64,000 nt of DNA from Patulibacter sp. SYSU D01012 (GCF_017916475.1 NZ_JAFMTB010000001.1:744001-808000); one strand, 5' to 3'. Positions 32,191 to 41,266 are shown, counted from the stretch's first letter. Notes: generated from the sequence alone by a model not told the origin. A program made the numbers and translations.

Positions 32191-34108
32191 CCGACGGGCC
32201 GTCCGCGGCGGGATCGGCGTCCCGGTCCGCGTCCGGCTCACCGTCCGGGTCCGCGTCCGGCTCACCGTCCGGGTCCGCGTCCGGCTCACCGTCCGGGTCC
32301 GGCTCCGGGTCCGGGTGCCCGTCCGTCGACGGCTCCGGGCCGGGGACCACGTCGGCCCCGACGCCGGGGTCCGAGACCGGGCCGTCCGCCGCCGGCGCGC
32401 GCCGCGGCCGCGGGCCGGCGAGCGCGGCGGCGAGCCCCACCGCGAGCGCCAGCGGCATCGCGGCGCCCGGGGACGCGAGGCCGTTGATGAACACGAGGTT
32501 GCCGGCGCCCGCGGCCACGGTGCCGGCCAGCGCGGCGCGCAGGGCCGGGTGCGCGCGCCCCCGGACGAGGGCGACGAGCACGAGCCCCGCGGCGACGAGG
32601 AACGGCAGCAGGCCGACGAGGCCGAGCTCGGCGAGGATCTGCGCGTAGGCGTTGTGGGTCGGCAGGCTGCCGTACCGGGCGTGCGTGGCGGCGTACGCCG
32701 GGAAGCGGTCGAGCCCGATGCCGCGGAGCGGCTGCTCCGCGAAGGCCCGCAGGGCCAGCTCCACGCCGGTGAAGCGCGACTCGACGTACTGCCCCTCGGC
32801 CTGGCGGATCGCCTCCGGGACGGTCCCGAGCAGCCGGGTCGGCAGCGGTCGGGCCGCCCCGACGGCCCCCGGCCGCCGCTCGAACAGGGACACGTCGTCG
32901 AGCACGAACCGCGCGGGCCGCTCGGCCCAGACGGCCAGGCGGTAGCCCGCGCCGCGCGCCGCGGCGAACCGGGCGCGCACCGGGGCGGCGCGCGCCGTCA
33001 GGCGGTGGCGGCCGGCCGCCACCGGGCGATCGGCCGTGTCCAGCACCTGCCAGCGCACCGGGGTGCCCGGCGCGCCGTCCGCCCGCAGCGTGAACGACCA
33101 CACCACCGTCGAGCGGCCGAACGCCGGGCCGACGTCGAACCCGACCCCCTGGTTCGCGCGCGCCGCGGCGACGCGCAGGTCGTCGCCGTCGACGTTCGCG
33201 ATCCGGGCGCCGGCGACGGGGACGCCGACCCGCGGCGTCGTGTTCCACCCCGAGATGTCCTGGGCGGACGCCCCCGTGACGCGGTCCCGGCCGAAGTCGG
33301 CCTCGAGCCGCTGCGAGCGGTAGAGGGGCGAGGCGATGACGGCGGCGATGAGGACCGGCACGCCGAGCACCAGCGCGATCGCGACCGGGCGGCGACGCCG
33401 CGCGGCCCCGGTGCGCGGCCGGGCGAGCCCGAGGGCGACCGGCACGCCGACGCCCGCCGCCAGGAGCGAGCCCCGCGAGTACGTCGCCAGCAGGAGCACG
33501 GCGAGGGCCAGGGCGGCGCCGCCGGCGAGGATCCGCAGGCGCCCGCGAAGGCGGAGCACGCCGACGGCGACGCCCGGCAGCGCGAGCGCGAGCGGGTAGG
33601 CGAGGAAGTTCGCGTTGCCGTAGACGCCGTCGAGCCGGCCGACGCTGCGCGTCGGGGCGTACACGGCGGCGTGCAGGTCCTTCAGGCCCACCGCGGCCAG
33701 GACGCCGCCGAGCAGCGCGCCGCCGGCGGCGCAGGCCACCACGAGCGCGAGCGCGCGCGCGGACGCGTACAGCCCGACGACCGCGGCGAGCGCCACGAGG
33801 ACGACGAGCTCGGTGAATCCCTGCGCCGTCCCGGAGCAGAAGCAGCCCCACGCCGCGCCGTTCAGCAGCGTCCAGGCCGCGAGCGTCCCGAGCGCGGCCA
33901 CCAGGCCGGCGGCGGCCCACGCGGGCCGCGGCGGCCGTCCACGCAGCGCCAGCAGGTCCAGCGCCACGCCGACGGCGACGACGACCAGCAGCACGCGGCC
34001 GACGAACAGCTGCGGCACCCCGAGCGTGGTCGGCCAGAACGGCCCGAGCGCGGCGGCCAGCGCCAGCGCGCGCGGCCCCCAGGACGTCGCTTCTCGGGCG
34101 CGGAGCAT
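32141..34108 (-). CDS. Second O-antigen ligase-like protein with acidic repeat tail
   Basis: The 655-residue protein has about ten helices, a large extracellular loop (~250-390) with a beta-rich carbohydrate-binding look (WSFTLRADGAPGTPVRWQV), and the ligase motif LRAFAEQPLRGIGLDRFPAY, then PTHNAYAQILAELGLVGLLPF with the HN-x-Y of Wzy_C. The C terminus ends in a Pro/Asp/Glu tail with three DPDGEPDA repeats. ATG 34108 is chosen with TACGCT 9 nt upstream; a start 63 nt further upstream is possible. It is not a copy of the neighbouring ligase; the two share only motif-level similarity. Confidence 0.83.
   Translation of the reverse strand: MLRAREATSWGPRALALAAALGPFWPTTLGVPQLFVGRVLLVVVAVGVALDLLALRGRPPRPAWAAAGLVAALGTLAAWTLLNGAAWGCFCSGTAQGFTELVVLVALAAVVGLYASARALALVVACAAGGALLGGVLAAVGLKDLHAAVYAPTRSVGRLDGVYGNANFLAYPLALALPGVAVGVLRLRGRLRILAGGAALALAVLLLATYSRGSLLAAGVGVPVALGLARPRTGAARRRRPVAIALVLGVPVLIAAVIASPLYRSQRLEADFGRDRVTGASAQDISGWNTTPRVGVPVAGARIANVDGDDLRVAAARANQGVGFDVGPAFGRSTVVWSFTLRADGAPGTPVRWQVLDTADRPVAAGRHRLTARAAPVRARFAAARGAGYRLAVWAERPARFVLDDVSLFERRPGAVGAARPLPTRLLGTVPEAIRQAEGQYVESRFTGVELALRAFAEQPLRGIGLDRFPAYAATHARYGSLPTHNAYAQILAELGLVGLLPFLVAAGLVLVALVRGRAHPALRAALAGTVAAGAGNLVFINGLASPGAAMPLALAVGLAAALAGPRPRRAPAADGPVSDPGVGADVVPGPEPSTDGHPDPEPDPDGEPDADPDGEPDADPDGEPDADRDADPAADGPSVSGPAEAPPADPRRED
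32225..32296. repeat. 24-bp direct repeat, three perfect copies
   Basis: The unit GTCCGCGTCCGGCTCACCGT plus CCGG occurs at 32225, 32249 and 32273 without a mismatch and continues in degenerate form. It encodes the DPDGEPDA repeats on the minus strand, so unit length keeps the reading frame. Confidence 0.9.
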
Positions 34109-34155
34109 CGGCCGCGAAGCGTACGGGCTCTCGGACGCGCGCCGCCTCACCCGGC

Positions 34156-34175
34156 GCCCATGGTCGAACATGGGC
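34156..34175. promoter_or_regulatory. Inverted repeat between second ligase and flippase
   Basis: Perfect 7-bp arms GCCCATG and CATGGGC with loop GTCGAA end 4 nt before the flippase ATG, in the space between divergent genes. It could be an operator or a start-proximal hairpin; I know no matching regulator. Confidence 0.35.
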
Positions 34176-34179
34176 GGCG

Positions 34180-35520
34180 ATGCCCCGACGGACCGCGACG
34201 CTCGGAGGGAACGCCGCGATCACGCTGGCCGCCCAGTTCGCGATCCTGGTGCTCGGGCTGGTGGTGAGCGCGCTGGTCGCCCGCGCGCTCGGGCCGACGG
34301 GGCGTGGTCGCTACTACGTGCCCGTGACGACGGTGATGACGACGTTCTCCGTCCTGCACCTGAGCCTGGAGATGGCGACGACGTACTTCTTCGCCGAGCG
34401 GCTGGTCGACCTGCGCCGCCTCGCCCGGGTCGCGGCCACGTACGGCCTCGTCATCGGCGGCGCCGGCCTGGTCGTGCTGGCCGGCCCCTGGATCGTGGCG
34501 CCGGACGGGCGCGTGGGCGGCATGCGCACGGGCGACCTGGCGCTCGCCGCCCTGGCCCTGCCCTTCGTCGTCCACAGCACGTGGATGATGAACCTGTTCG
34601 TGCTGGGCGGCCGCCTGGTGCGCTCGCAGGCCGCCGTGGTGCTGGCCGGCGTCGTGCAGGCGGCCGCGCTGGCGGTGCTGTTCGCCCTCGACGTCCTGGG
34701 CGTCACCGAGGTGCTGCTCGTGTACGTGCTGAACGCCGCCGTCTCGTGGGGGTTCCTGGCGTGGTGGAGCCGGGGCTTCGCCCCGCCCGTCCCGACGGGC
34801 GACCGGCCGCTGCTGCGGCGGGTGGCCGCCTACGGCCTGCGCATCCACCCGGGCTTCGTGGCCTTCTTCCTGCTGCTGCGCTCGGACGTCTTCCTCGTCG
34901 ACGGGCTCCTCGGCACGCGCGAGGTCGGGATCTACTCGGTGGCGGTGCTCTTCGCCGAGCTGGTGGGCACGGCGGCCGCGCCGATGGCGGTCGCGGCCCT
35001 GCCGTTCCAGAGCGTCGAGGACGAGGAGGCGGCGGCCGCGGTCACGCTGCGCACGGCGCGCATCTGCCTGCTCGTGGCGGCGGCGCTCTCGGTCCTGGCG
35101 GCCGCGACGCTGTGGCTCGTGATCCCGGCGCTGTACGGGCCGGCGTTCGGCGAGGCGTACGGGCCGCTCGTGGCGCTCCTGCCGGGCGTCTGCGCCATGA
35201 CGGTCGTGCGGCCGCTCTGGAACTGGCTGCTGCGCGAGGGGCGTCCGGGCCGCATCACCGCGATCGCGGCGGGGGCGTTCGCGCTGAACCTCGCGCTCAA
35301 CGCCGTCCTCCTCCCGACGGTCGGGTTGTACGGCGCCTCCGTCGCGTCGACGCTCGCGTACGGCGCGCTCGCGACCGGGCTGGGGGCCTGGGCGGTCCGC
35401 GTGGCGGGGGCGCGGCCCAGCGCGCTCCTGCCCGGGAGGGACGAGCTCGCGGCGGCGCGGCGGGGCCTCGCGGCCGCGCGCGGCGCCGTGGCGTCCCGGC
35501 TCGGCCGGAGCGCGTCGTGA
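34180..35520 (+). CDS. Wzx-like polysaccharide flippase
   Basis: A 446-residue protein has about 12-14 hydrophobic helices, starting TLGGNAAITLAAQFAILVLGLVVSALVARALGPTGRG, the usual opening of MOP-superfamily polysaccharide flippases (GxxxRY follows as GRGRYYVPV). Arg residues in the membrane near MRTGDLALAA and RVAAYGLRIHPGFVAFFLL are typical. It should turn lipid-linked repeat units to the outer face, feeding the ligase-type enzymes next door. With Wzt/Wzm in the first block, the window encodes two distinct export routes. Confidence 0.88.
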   Translation: MPRRTATLGGNAAITLAAQFAILVLGLVVSALVARALGPTGRGRYYVPVTTVMTTFSVLHLSLEMATTYFFAERLVDLRRLARVAATYGLVIGGAGLVVLAGPWIVAPDGRVGGMRTGDLALAALALPFVVHSTWMMNLFVLGGRLVRSQAAVVLAGVVQAAALAVLFALDVLGVTEVLLVYVLNAAVSWGFLAWWSRGFAPPVPTGDRPLLRRVAAYGLRIHPGFVAFFLLLRSDVFLVDGLLGTREVGIYSVAVLFAELVGTAAAPMAVAALPFQSVEDEEAAAAVTLRTARICLLVAAALSVLAAATLWLVIPALYGPAFGEAYGPLVALLPGVCAMTVVRPLWNWLLREGRPGRITAIAAGAFALNLALNAVLLPTVGLYGASVASTLAYGALATGLGAWAVRVAGARPSALLPGRDELAAARRGLAAARGAVASRLGRSAS

Positions 35521-35555
35521 CCGTCGGGCGGCAGCCGGCGGATACCCTGCCGGCC

Positions 35556-36761
35556 ATGACCGTCGCCGGCCCGCCGCGCGCGTCCGCGCGACGCGGTCCG
35601 CTGCACGTGGTGCACGTGCTCAACCGCGACGCCTTGGCCGGCACCGAGCTGATGGTCGCGGCGCTGGCGGAGCGCAGCGACCCCGGCGTCGTGCGCACCA
35701 CGGTCGTGACGCTGGACGCCCCGGGGCCGGTGGCGCGCCGGCTGCGGGCGAGCGGCGTGCCCGTCGTCCCCCTCGGGCCGGGCAGCACCGCCGGGCTCGT
35801 CCGTCGGCTCGGCGCGGTGCTCCGCCGTCTGCGGCCCGACGTCCTGTGCGGGTACGGGTTCCGCACCGGGGTGGTGACGCGCGTCCTCGGGCGGCTCGTC
35901 GTCCCGTCCGCCCGCCGGGTGACCGGGGTGCGCGGGCTCTACGTCACCGAGATCGAGCACCTCGACGGCCCCCGCGGGCGGCTCGTGATGGCGGTCGAGC
36001 GCGCGACGGCCCCGCTCGTGGACGCCTACGTCGCCAACTCCCCCGGCGCGCTCGAGGTGCTGCGCGCGCACGGGATCGCCGCCCGCCGGCTGCACTGGAT
36101 CCCGAACGGCCTCGACCCCGCCGCCTGGAGCGTTCCCGACCGGTCGACGTCGGACGGCCTGCCCACGGTCGCGTGCGTCGGGCGCTTCACGCCGGTCAAG
36201 CGCCAGAGCGACGTCGTCGCGGCCGCCGGGCTGCTGCGGGACCGCGGCACGCCCGCGCGCTTCGTCCTCGCCGGCGACGGCCCGCTGCGCGCCGACGTCG
36301 CGGCGCAGGTGCGGGCCGCCGGCCTCGAGGCCGTGGTCACGCTGCCGGGAGCGCTGCCCCCCGAGCGGGTCGCCGCGCTGCTCGCGACCGCGGACGTCGC
36401 GTGCCTCGCGTCGTCGCAGGAGGGGATGCCGGGCGCGGTGATGGAGGCCATGGCGGCCGGCGTGCCCGTCGTCGGCACCCGCGTCAACGGCATCCGCGAC
36501 CTGGTGGTCGACGGCGTCACGGGGCTGCTGGTGCCGCCGGGCGAGCCCGCGGCGCTCGCCGACGCGGTCGGCCGGCTCGTCGCCGACCCCGCGGCCGCCC
36601 GGCGGATGGGCGCGGCCGGGCGGCGCCGCATCGAGGACGAGTTCTCGCTCGACGCGAGCGTGCGGGCGACGACGCAGCTCTACCTGCGCCTCGTCCGCGG
36701 CGCCAGCACGGAGGACCACCGCCCGACGACGACCGCCGGGTCGTGCTCGCGGCGGACGTAG
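35556..36761 (+). CDS. GT4 family glycosyltransferase
   Basis: A 401-residue GT-B enzyme has LHVVHVLNRDALAGTELMVAALA, LCGYGFRTGVVTRVLG, WIPNGLDP, VGRFTPVKRQSDVV and SSQEGMPGAVMEAMAAGVPVV (E-x7-E). ATG 35556 follows TACCCT with a 7-nt spacer. The C-terminal ~27 residues (after LYLRLVRG) lie over the 3' end of the convergent GT4 gene, an 82-bp overlap. It probably adds one sugar of the lipid-linked repeat unit; specificity is unknown. Confidence 0.87.
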   Translation: MTVAGPPRASARRGPLHVVHVLNRDALAGTELMVAALAERSDPGVVRTTVVTLDAPGPVARRLRASGVPVVPLGPGSTAGLVRRLGAVLRRLRPDVLCGYGFRTGVVTRVLGRLVVPSARRVTGVRGLYVTEIEHLDGPRGRLVMAVERATAPLVDAYVANSPGALEVLRAHGIAARRLHWIPNGLDPAAWSVPDRSTSDGLPTVACVGRFTPVKRQSDVVAAAGLLRDRGTPARFVLAGDGPLRADVAAQVRAAGLEAVVTLPGALPPERVAALLATADVACLASSQEGMPGAVMEAMAAGVPVVGTRVNGIRDLVVDGVTGLLVPPGEPAALADAVGRLVADPAAARRMGAAGRRRIEDEFSLDASVRATTQLYLRLVRGASTEDHRPTTTAGSCSRRT

Positions 36762-37810
36762 TCGCGGCACCGTGCGCGGGTCCGTGACGCCTCGTCGCCG
36801 GCGCGCGTGGCCCAGGCGACGCGCAGCTGCTCCGCCATGCGGTCGACCGCGCCGTGGGCGCAGGTGCCGAGCCGCTCGCGTTCGATGACGCCGTCGGGGT
36901 CGTGGGCGAGCGTGGCGGCGGGCACGCCGCGGCTCCACCCTTCGAGGAGCGTGTTCGGCATGCCCTCGAAGTCGGACGTGCTGACGATGGCGGTCGCGCG
37001 GCCCATCCGCTCGAGCAGCGACGGACGGGGCTGCGGGCCGAGGACCCGCAGGTTCGGCAGCGCGGCCGCGGCCTCCTCGAGCTCGTGCCGCAGGCCCGGC
37101 GGGTCGTCCGCGGACGGCACGCAGACCATCGTGAACGGCGCCTCGGGGACGGCGCGGGCGAGGGCGACGCAGGCCAGGGGGTTCTTGTAGGCCGGCAGAC
37201 GGCCGATCCACAGGAATCCCTCGTCGTACGGCCCCGGCTCGACCGCCGGCCGCTCCGCCACGCTGCGGATCACGGTCGCCCGGCGGCCGAACCGCTCGCG
37301 GCAGAGCGCCGCCTGCTCGTCGGTCTGGACGACGATCTCGTGGGCGAGCCGCACACCGAGCGCGAAGAGCAGGCGGGCGCCCCGGCCGTGGCCCAGGTCG
37401 CCGAGCGAGAAGTCGACGGTGCTCGCGCTGGAGTACACGAAGCGCGTGCGGGTGAGCCGGGCCGCGACCCCCACGATCCCCGTCGTCGAGCCGGCCGAGC
37501 GCTGCACGACCACGCGGGCCCGCAGCGCTCCGAGCGCGTGGACGGTGGACCCGAGCGTGATCAGCCGCCGCAGCCCCGGACGGCCGCGACGTGACCGGCG
37601 CAGCGGCACGACTTCGACGCCGTCGACGTCGGTGGGCAGGCCGGGGACGGCGTACGTGACGAGCGCGACCGGCGTCCCCCGGCGCGCCAGACCCCGCGCG
37701 AGGTGCAGCATCTGCACCTCGGCCCCGCCGCTCGGCATGCCCGCCGCCGTCAGGTTCGGCCCCGCCCACGGCGCGAAGAAGGCCACGTCGCGGCGTCGGG
37801 TCCGGGGCAT
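36680..37810 (-). CDS. GT4 family glycosyltransferase
   Basis: A 376-residue GT-B enzyme has DVAFFAPWAGPNLTAAGMPSGGAE at the N terminus (acceptor-side Gly-rich loop), EGFLWIGRLPAYKNPLACV, and VSTSDFEGMPNTLLEGWSRGVP at the donor site. TACGGT lies 6 nt before ATG 37810; an in-frame GTG directly upstream would leave only 3 nt. It overlaps the convergent GT4 gene by 82 bp. The role is in the second polysaccharide block. Confidence 0.87.
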   Translation of the reverse strand: MPRTRRRDVAFFAPWAGPNLTAAGMPSGGAEVQMLHLARGLARRGTPVALVTYAVPGLPTDVDGVEVVPLRRSRRGRPGLRRLITLGSTVHALGALRARVVVQRSAGSTTGIVGVAARLTRTRFVYSSASTVDFSLGDLGHGRGARLLFALGVRLAHEIVVQTDEQAALCRERFGRRATVIRSVAERPAVEPGPYDEGFLWIGRLPAYKNPLACVALARAVPEAPFTMVCVPSADDPPGLRHELEEAAAALPNLRVLGPQPRPSLLERMGRATAIVSTSDFEGMPNTLLEGWSRGVPAATLAHDPDGVIERERLGTCAHGAVDRMAEQLRVAWATRAGDEASRTRARCRDYVRREHDPAVVVGRWSSVLAPRTRRR

Positions 37811-37839
37811 CACCAGACCGTAGGCGATCCCGTGCGACG

Positions 37840-38670
37840 ATGGAGGCCATGGAGCCGCCGGCCGACGAGACCCGCTTCGCCTTCGGGGAGAACTGGGCCC
37901 GGTTCCTCGCGGTGCTCGACGACACGCGCATCCGCGAGGCGGAGCGCTCCCTGCGCGAGATGCTCGGCGAGGACGGGGTCCGGGGCCGGACGTGGCTCGA
38001 CATCGGGTCGGGCAGCGGGCTGTTCTCGCTCGCCGCGGCGCGCCTGGGGGCGTCCCGGCTGCACTCGTTCGACTACGACGCCTCCAGCGTGGGGTGCACG
38101 GACGAGCTGCGCCGGCGGTTCGGCCCGGCGGACGCGGACTGGACCGTCGAGCAGGGCAGCGTCCTGGACCGCGCCTACGTGGACGGGCTGGGCCGCTTCG
38201 ACGTCGTCTACTCCTGGGGCGTGCTCCACCACACGGGACGGATGTGGGAGGCGTTCGACAACGCGGCCCGGACCGTCGCGGACGGCGGCGTGCTGTTCAT
38301 CGCCCTCTACAACGACCAGGGGGCGCGCAGCCGGATCTGGAGCCGCATCAAGTGGCGCTACAACCGGCTGCCGCCGCGGCTGCGGCTGCCGTGGGCGCTG
38401 ACCGTGATGGTCCCCCGCGAGCTGCTCTCGCTCGGGGCGCGCACGGCCCGCGGGCATCCCGAGGAGTACCTCCGCACCTGGACGCGGTACCGCAGCGCGC
38501 GCGGCATGAGCCGGTGGCACGACCTGATCGACTGGGTCGGCGGCTACCCGTTCGAGGTCGCCACGCCCGACGAGGTCGTCGAGCGGGGCCGCGCGCAGGG
38601 CCTGCTGCTCGAGCGCCTGACCGTGCGCCGCGGCCTGGGCTGCAACGAGTTCGTGTTCCGTCGGGTCTGA
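37840..38670 (+). CDS. Class I SAM-dependent methyltransferase
   Basis: This 276-residue protein has motif I TWLDIGSGSGLFSLAA, the acidic LHSFDYD, and motif IV DVVYSWGVLHHTGRMWEAF. Thereafter an Arg/Trp-rich segment and PDEVVERGRAQGLLLE follow. The YSWGVLHHT motif is common among sugar and natural-product O-methyltransferases in glycan loci. Two in-frame ATGs (37840 and 37849) are possible; GACGAT lies 7 nt before the second. It is convergent with asnB, with 12 bp between stops. Confidence 0.85.
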   Translation: MEAMEPPADETRFAFGENWARFLAVLDDTRIREAERSLREMLGEDGVRGRTWLDIGSGSGLFSLAAARLGASRLHSFDYDASSVGCTDELRRRFGPADADWTVEQGSVLDRAYVDGLGRFDVVYSWGVLHHTGRMWEAFDNAARTVADGGVLFIALYNDQGARSRIWSRIKWRYNRLPPRLRLPWALTVMVPRELLSLGARTARGHPEEYLRTWTRYRSARGMSRWHDLIDWVGGYPFEVATPDEVVERGRAQGLLLERLTVRRGLGCNEFVFRRV

Positions 38671-38682
38671 GGGCGGGCCGGA

Positions 38683-40635
38683 TCAGGACGCGGGCGTGAT
38701 GTCGAGCACCGCGTCGCCGCCGGGCGGCCGCGTCTCGACGGGCCGCTCGGTCCGCCGCAGCCAGCGCTCCAGGACGAGGATGGTCCACAGGCGGGCGCCG
38801 TGGTCGGCGTGGCGCTCCCGGTGGTCCGTGAGCAGCCGTCCGACGGCCGCCCGGTCGAGGTAGGCCGCGGTGCGCGCGTCGGACGCCAGCACCTCGTCGG
38901 CGAACATCGTGCCCAGCTCCTCGCGGAACCAGCGGTGCATGGGGACGCCGAAGCCCTGCTTCGACCGGTCCCAGATCTGCGGCGGCAGGAGGGGGCCGAA
39001 CGCGCGGCGCAGGACGGGCTTGACGTGGCGCAGCCCTACCTTCTGCCGGGCCGGCAGGCGGGCGACGTAGTCGATGAGGGCCGTGTCGAGGAACGGCGAG
39101 CGCGCCTCGAGCCCGTGGGCCATCGTCGTCCGGTCGACCTTCACCGAGAGGTCGTCGGGCAGGTACGTGCGCAGGTTCGCGTAGAGGATCCGGTCCAGGT
39201 CGGGCAGGCCGTCGGCGTCGGCGTAGGCCGCGTCCATGGACCGGCGCAGGTGCGAGCGGACGGCCAGCGCCCGCAGGTCGGGCGAGAGCAGCGACGGCAG
39301 CAGCTCCTCGCCGGCCACCGCGATCCACGACTGGTAGCGGTCGAGCACCGTGCCCTCGGCCCGCTCGAGGAACCGCTGGGCGCGGCGGCCGAGATCGCCG
39401 TACCCGTCGCCGCGGGGCAGCAGGCCGGCGACGGGCCGGCCCGCGCGGGCGACGGCGCGGGGGAGGAACCGCGAGACGGCCGCGGCCCGGAACCGGTGGT
39501 AGCCGCCGAAGACCTCGTCGCCGCCGTCGCCGTTCAGGACGACCTTGACGTCGCGCCGCGCCAGCTGCGCGACCACGAACGTCGGGATGGCGGACGAGTC
39601 CGCGAACGGCTGGTCGTGGTGCCAGAGCAGCCGGTCGACGAGCGCGACCGCGTCCATGCGCACGGCGTGCTCCGTGTGCCGGGTGCCGAAGTGCTCGGCC
39701 ACCAGGCGCGCGTGGGAGCGCTCGTCGTAGGACGGCTCCTCGGGGAACCCGATGGAGAAGGTGTGCACGGGCTCCTGCGCGTGGCGGGTCATCAGCCCGA
39801 CCACCAGCGACGAGTCGATCCCGCCGGACAGGAGCGCCCCGAGCGGCACGTCGGCCACCATGCGCCGCTTCGTTGCGTCCTCGAGGAGCCCCGCGATCCG
39901 CTCGAGCACGGGCGGGCCCACCCGCAGATCGGTGCCGTGCGCGGGCACCGCGCTCCAGTAGGCGCGCGGCGCGTGCAGGCCGTCGTCGTCGTAGACCACC
40001 ACGGACGCGGGGGGCACCTGCACCACGTCCCGGTACGACGTGCGGGGGTGGGGCACGTAGCCGTAGGTCAGGAACTCGGGGATGGCCTCGGGGTCCACCT
40101 CGCCCGGGACCCAGGGACAGGTCAGCAGCGCCTTGATCTCGGACGCGAACGTCAGGCGTCCGCCGGCGGTGCTGTAGAAGAGCGGCTTCTTGCCGGTGCG
40201 GTCGCGGGCCAGGAGCAGCCGTCCGCGGCGGGCGTCCCACACGGCGAGCGCGAACATCCCGTCGAGCCGCTCGACGAAGGCGTCGCCCCACGTCTCGTAG
40301 GCCCGCAGGACGACCTCGGTGTCGCCGTGGGAGCGGAACGTGGCCCCCGCGCGCCGCAGCTCGTCGCGCAGCGCCTCGAAGTTGTAGATCTCGCCGTTGT
40401 AGGTCAGGACGACCGCGCCGTCCTCGCCCTCCATCGGCTGGTGCGCGGCCTCGCTCAGGTCGACGATGCGCAGGCGGCGGTGACCGATCCACCCGTGGAG
40501 CCGGCCGGCTCCCGAGACCGCGACCTCGCCGTGCCCGTCGGGGCCGCGGTGCTCGATCGTCTCGCACATCCGGCGGCCGGCGGCGCGGTCGAGCTCGACG
40601 TGGTCCGGGGAGACGAAGCCGCAGATGCCGCACAC
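38683..40635 (-). CDS. asnB: Glutamine-dependent asparagine synthase family protein (AsnB-like)
   Basis: A 650-residue enzyme has an N-terminal class II glutaminase (CGICGF, HRGPDGHGE, NGEIYNF, SHGDTEVVLRAYE) and a C-terminal ATP-pyrophosphatase synthetase domain (GALLSGGIDSSLVVGL, VVLNGDGGDEVFGGY). It should make an amide using Gln and ATP; in glycan loci such paralogues often amidate uronic acids. I chose GTG 40635 rather than the ATG nine nt upstream, because only then is Cys the second residue, as required for the N-terminal nucleophile, and CACGAT lies 7 nt before it. The intact Cys argues against a lasso cyclase. Confidence 0.88.
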   Translation of the reverse strand: MCGICGFVSPDHVELDRAAGRRMCETIEHRGPDGHGEVAVSGAGRLHGWIGHRRLRIVDLSEAAHQPMEGEDGAVVLTYNGEIYNFEALRDELRRAGATFRSHGDTEVVLRAYETWGDAFVERLDGMFALAVWDARRGRLLLARDRTGKKPLFYSTAGGRLTFASEIKALLTCPWVPGEVDPEAIPEFLTYGYVPHPRTSYRDVVQVPPASVVVYDDDGLHAPRAYWSAVPAHGTDLRVGPPVLERIAGLLEDATKRRMVADVPLGALLSGGIDSSLVVGLMTRHAQEPVHTFSIGFPEEPSYDERSHARLVAEHFGTRHTEHAVRMDAVALVDRLLWHHDQPFADSSAIPTFVVAQLARRDVKVVLNGDGGDEVFGGYHRFRAAAVSRFLPRAVARAGRPVAGLLPRGDGYGDLGRRAQRFLERAEGTVLDRYQSWIAVAGEELLPSLLSPDLRALAVRSHLRRSMDAAYADADGLPDLDRILYANLRTYLPDDLSVKVDRTTMAHGLEARSPFLDTALIDYVARLPARQKVGLRHVKPVLRRAFGPLLPPQIWDRSKQGFGVPMHRWFREELGTMFADEVLASDARTAAYLDRAAVGRLLTDHRERHADHGARLWTILVLERWLRRTERPVETRPPGGDAVLDITPAS

Positions 40636-40690
40636 GCGGGACATCGTGGCAGCTGCCGCCGGGATGGGGAGCAGCGGGCATACTCGCAGG

Positions 40691-41266
40691 ATGGTCCGAG
40701 GACGCCCCCAGCGCATCGCCCTGGCCGTCGCCGTCCTGGCGGTCGCCGCGCCCGCGACCGCGCGGGCGCAGGAGCCGGGGGTCACGATCGATCCGGACTC
40801 GCCGTCGGGCCGCCAGTACGCGATCCCGCTCGACGACGCGCGGGGCACCGGGACCCGCCGCGACGAGGGCGGCCGCCGGTCGGGCGGCGGCGAGGACCGC
40901 TCGTCGGCGGGCGGCGGGTCGACGCTGTTCGGCGAGGGCATCGACGAGCGCTCCCCGACGGACGGCGGACGGTCGTCCGGGGCGACGGAGCGCGACGGAG
41001 GGACGGCGTCGGGCGCCCGCGCCCGGGACGACGCCGACCGGTCGACGACGGACCCGGCGGATCGACCGGCGCGGACGCGCGGCGACGAGGACGGCGGCAC
41101 GGCCGCGGACGCCGCACCGCGCGAGCGCGCGACCGCGGCCGCGTCGGCCACCCCGGGCGACGGCGGCGGATCGACCGTGCTGCCCGTGGCGCTCGCGGTC
41201 GCGCTCGTCGCCGCCGCGACGGGCGTCGGCATCCTCCTGCGCCGCCGGACGGGGGCCGGGCGATGA
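40691..41266 (+). CDS. Secreted low-complexity protein with C-terminal membrane anchor
   Basis: The 191-residue protein has a signal peptide (RIALAVAVLAVAAPATARA, cleavage before QEPG) and a short conserved-looking start VTIDPDSPSGRQYAIPLDDAR. A long Gly/Ser/Asp/Arg/Thr-rich disordered region follows, then a transmembrane helix (~158-180) and RRRTGAGR. The layout resembles a wall-spanning stalk held by a C-terminal helix, but there is no LPxTG motif. CATACT lies 6 nt before the ATG. Its TGA overlaps the ATG of the next secreted protein (ATGA), so they act together. No family is recognised. Confidence 0.72.
   Translation: MVRGRPQRIALAVAVLAVAAPATARAQEPGVTIDPDSPSGRQYAIPLDDARGTGTRRDEGGRRSGGGEDRSSAGGGSTLFGEGIDERSPTDGGRSSGATERDGGTASGARARDDADRSTTDPADRPARTRGDEDGGTAADAAPRERATAAASATPGDGGGSTVLPVALAVALVAAATGVGILLRRRTGAGR

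Noticed and set aside
38683-40635. AsnB-like enzyme as the missing lasso cyclase of the cassette
   Set aside because: It is 18 kb away, lies in a glycan gene block, and keeps an intact N-terminal glutaminase (Cys2, NGEIYNF, GDTE). It fits an ordinary Gln-dependent amidotransferase.
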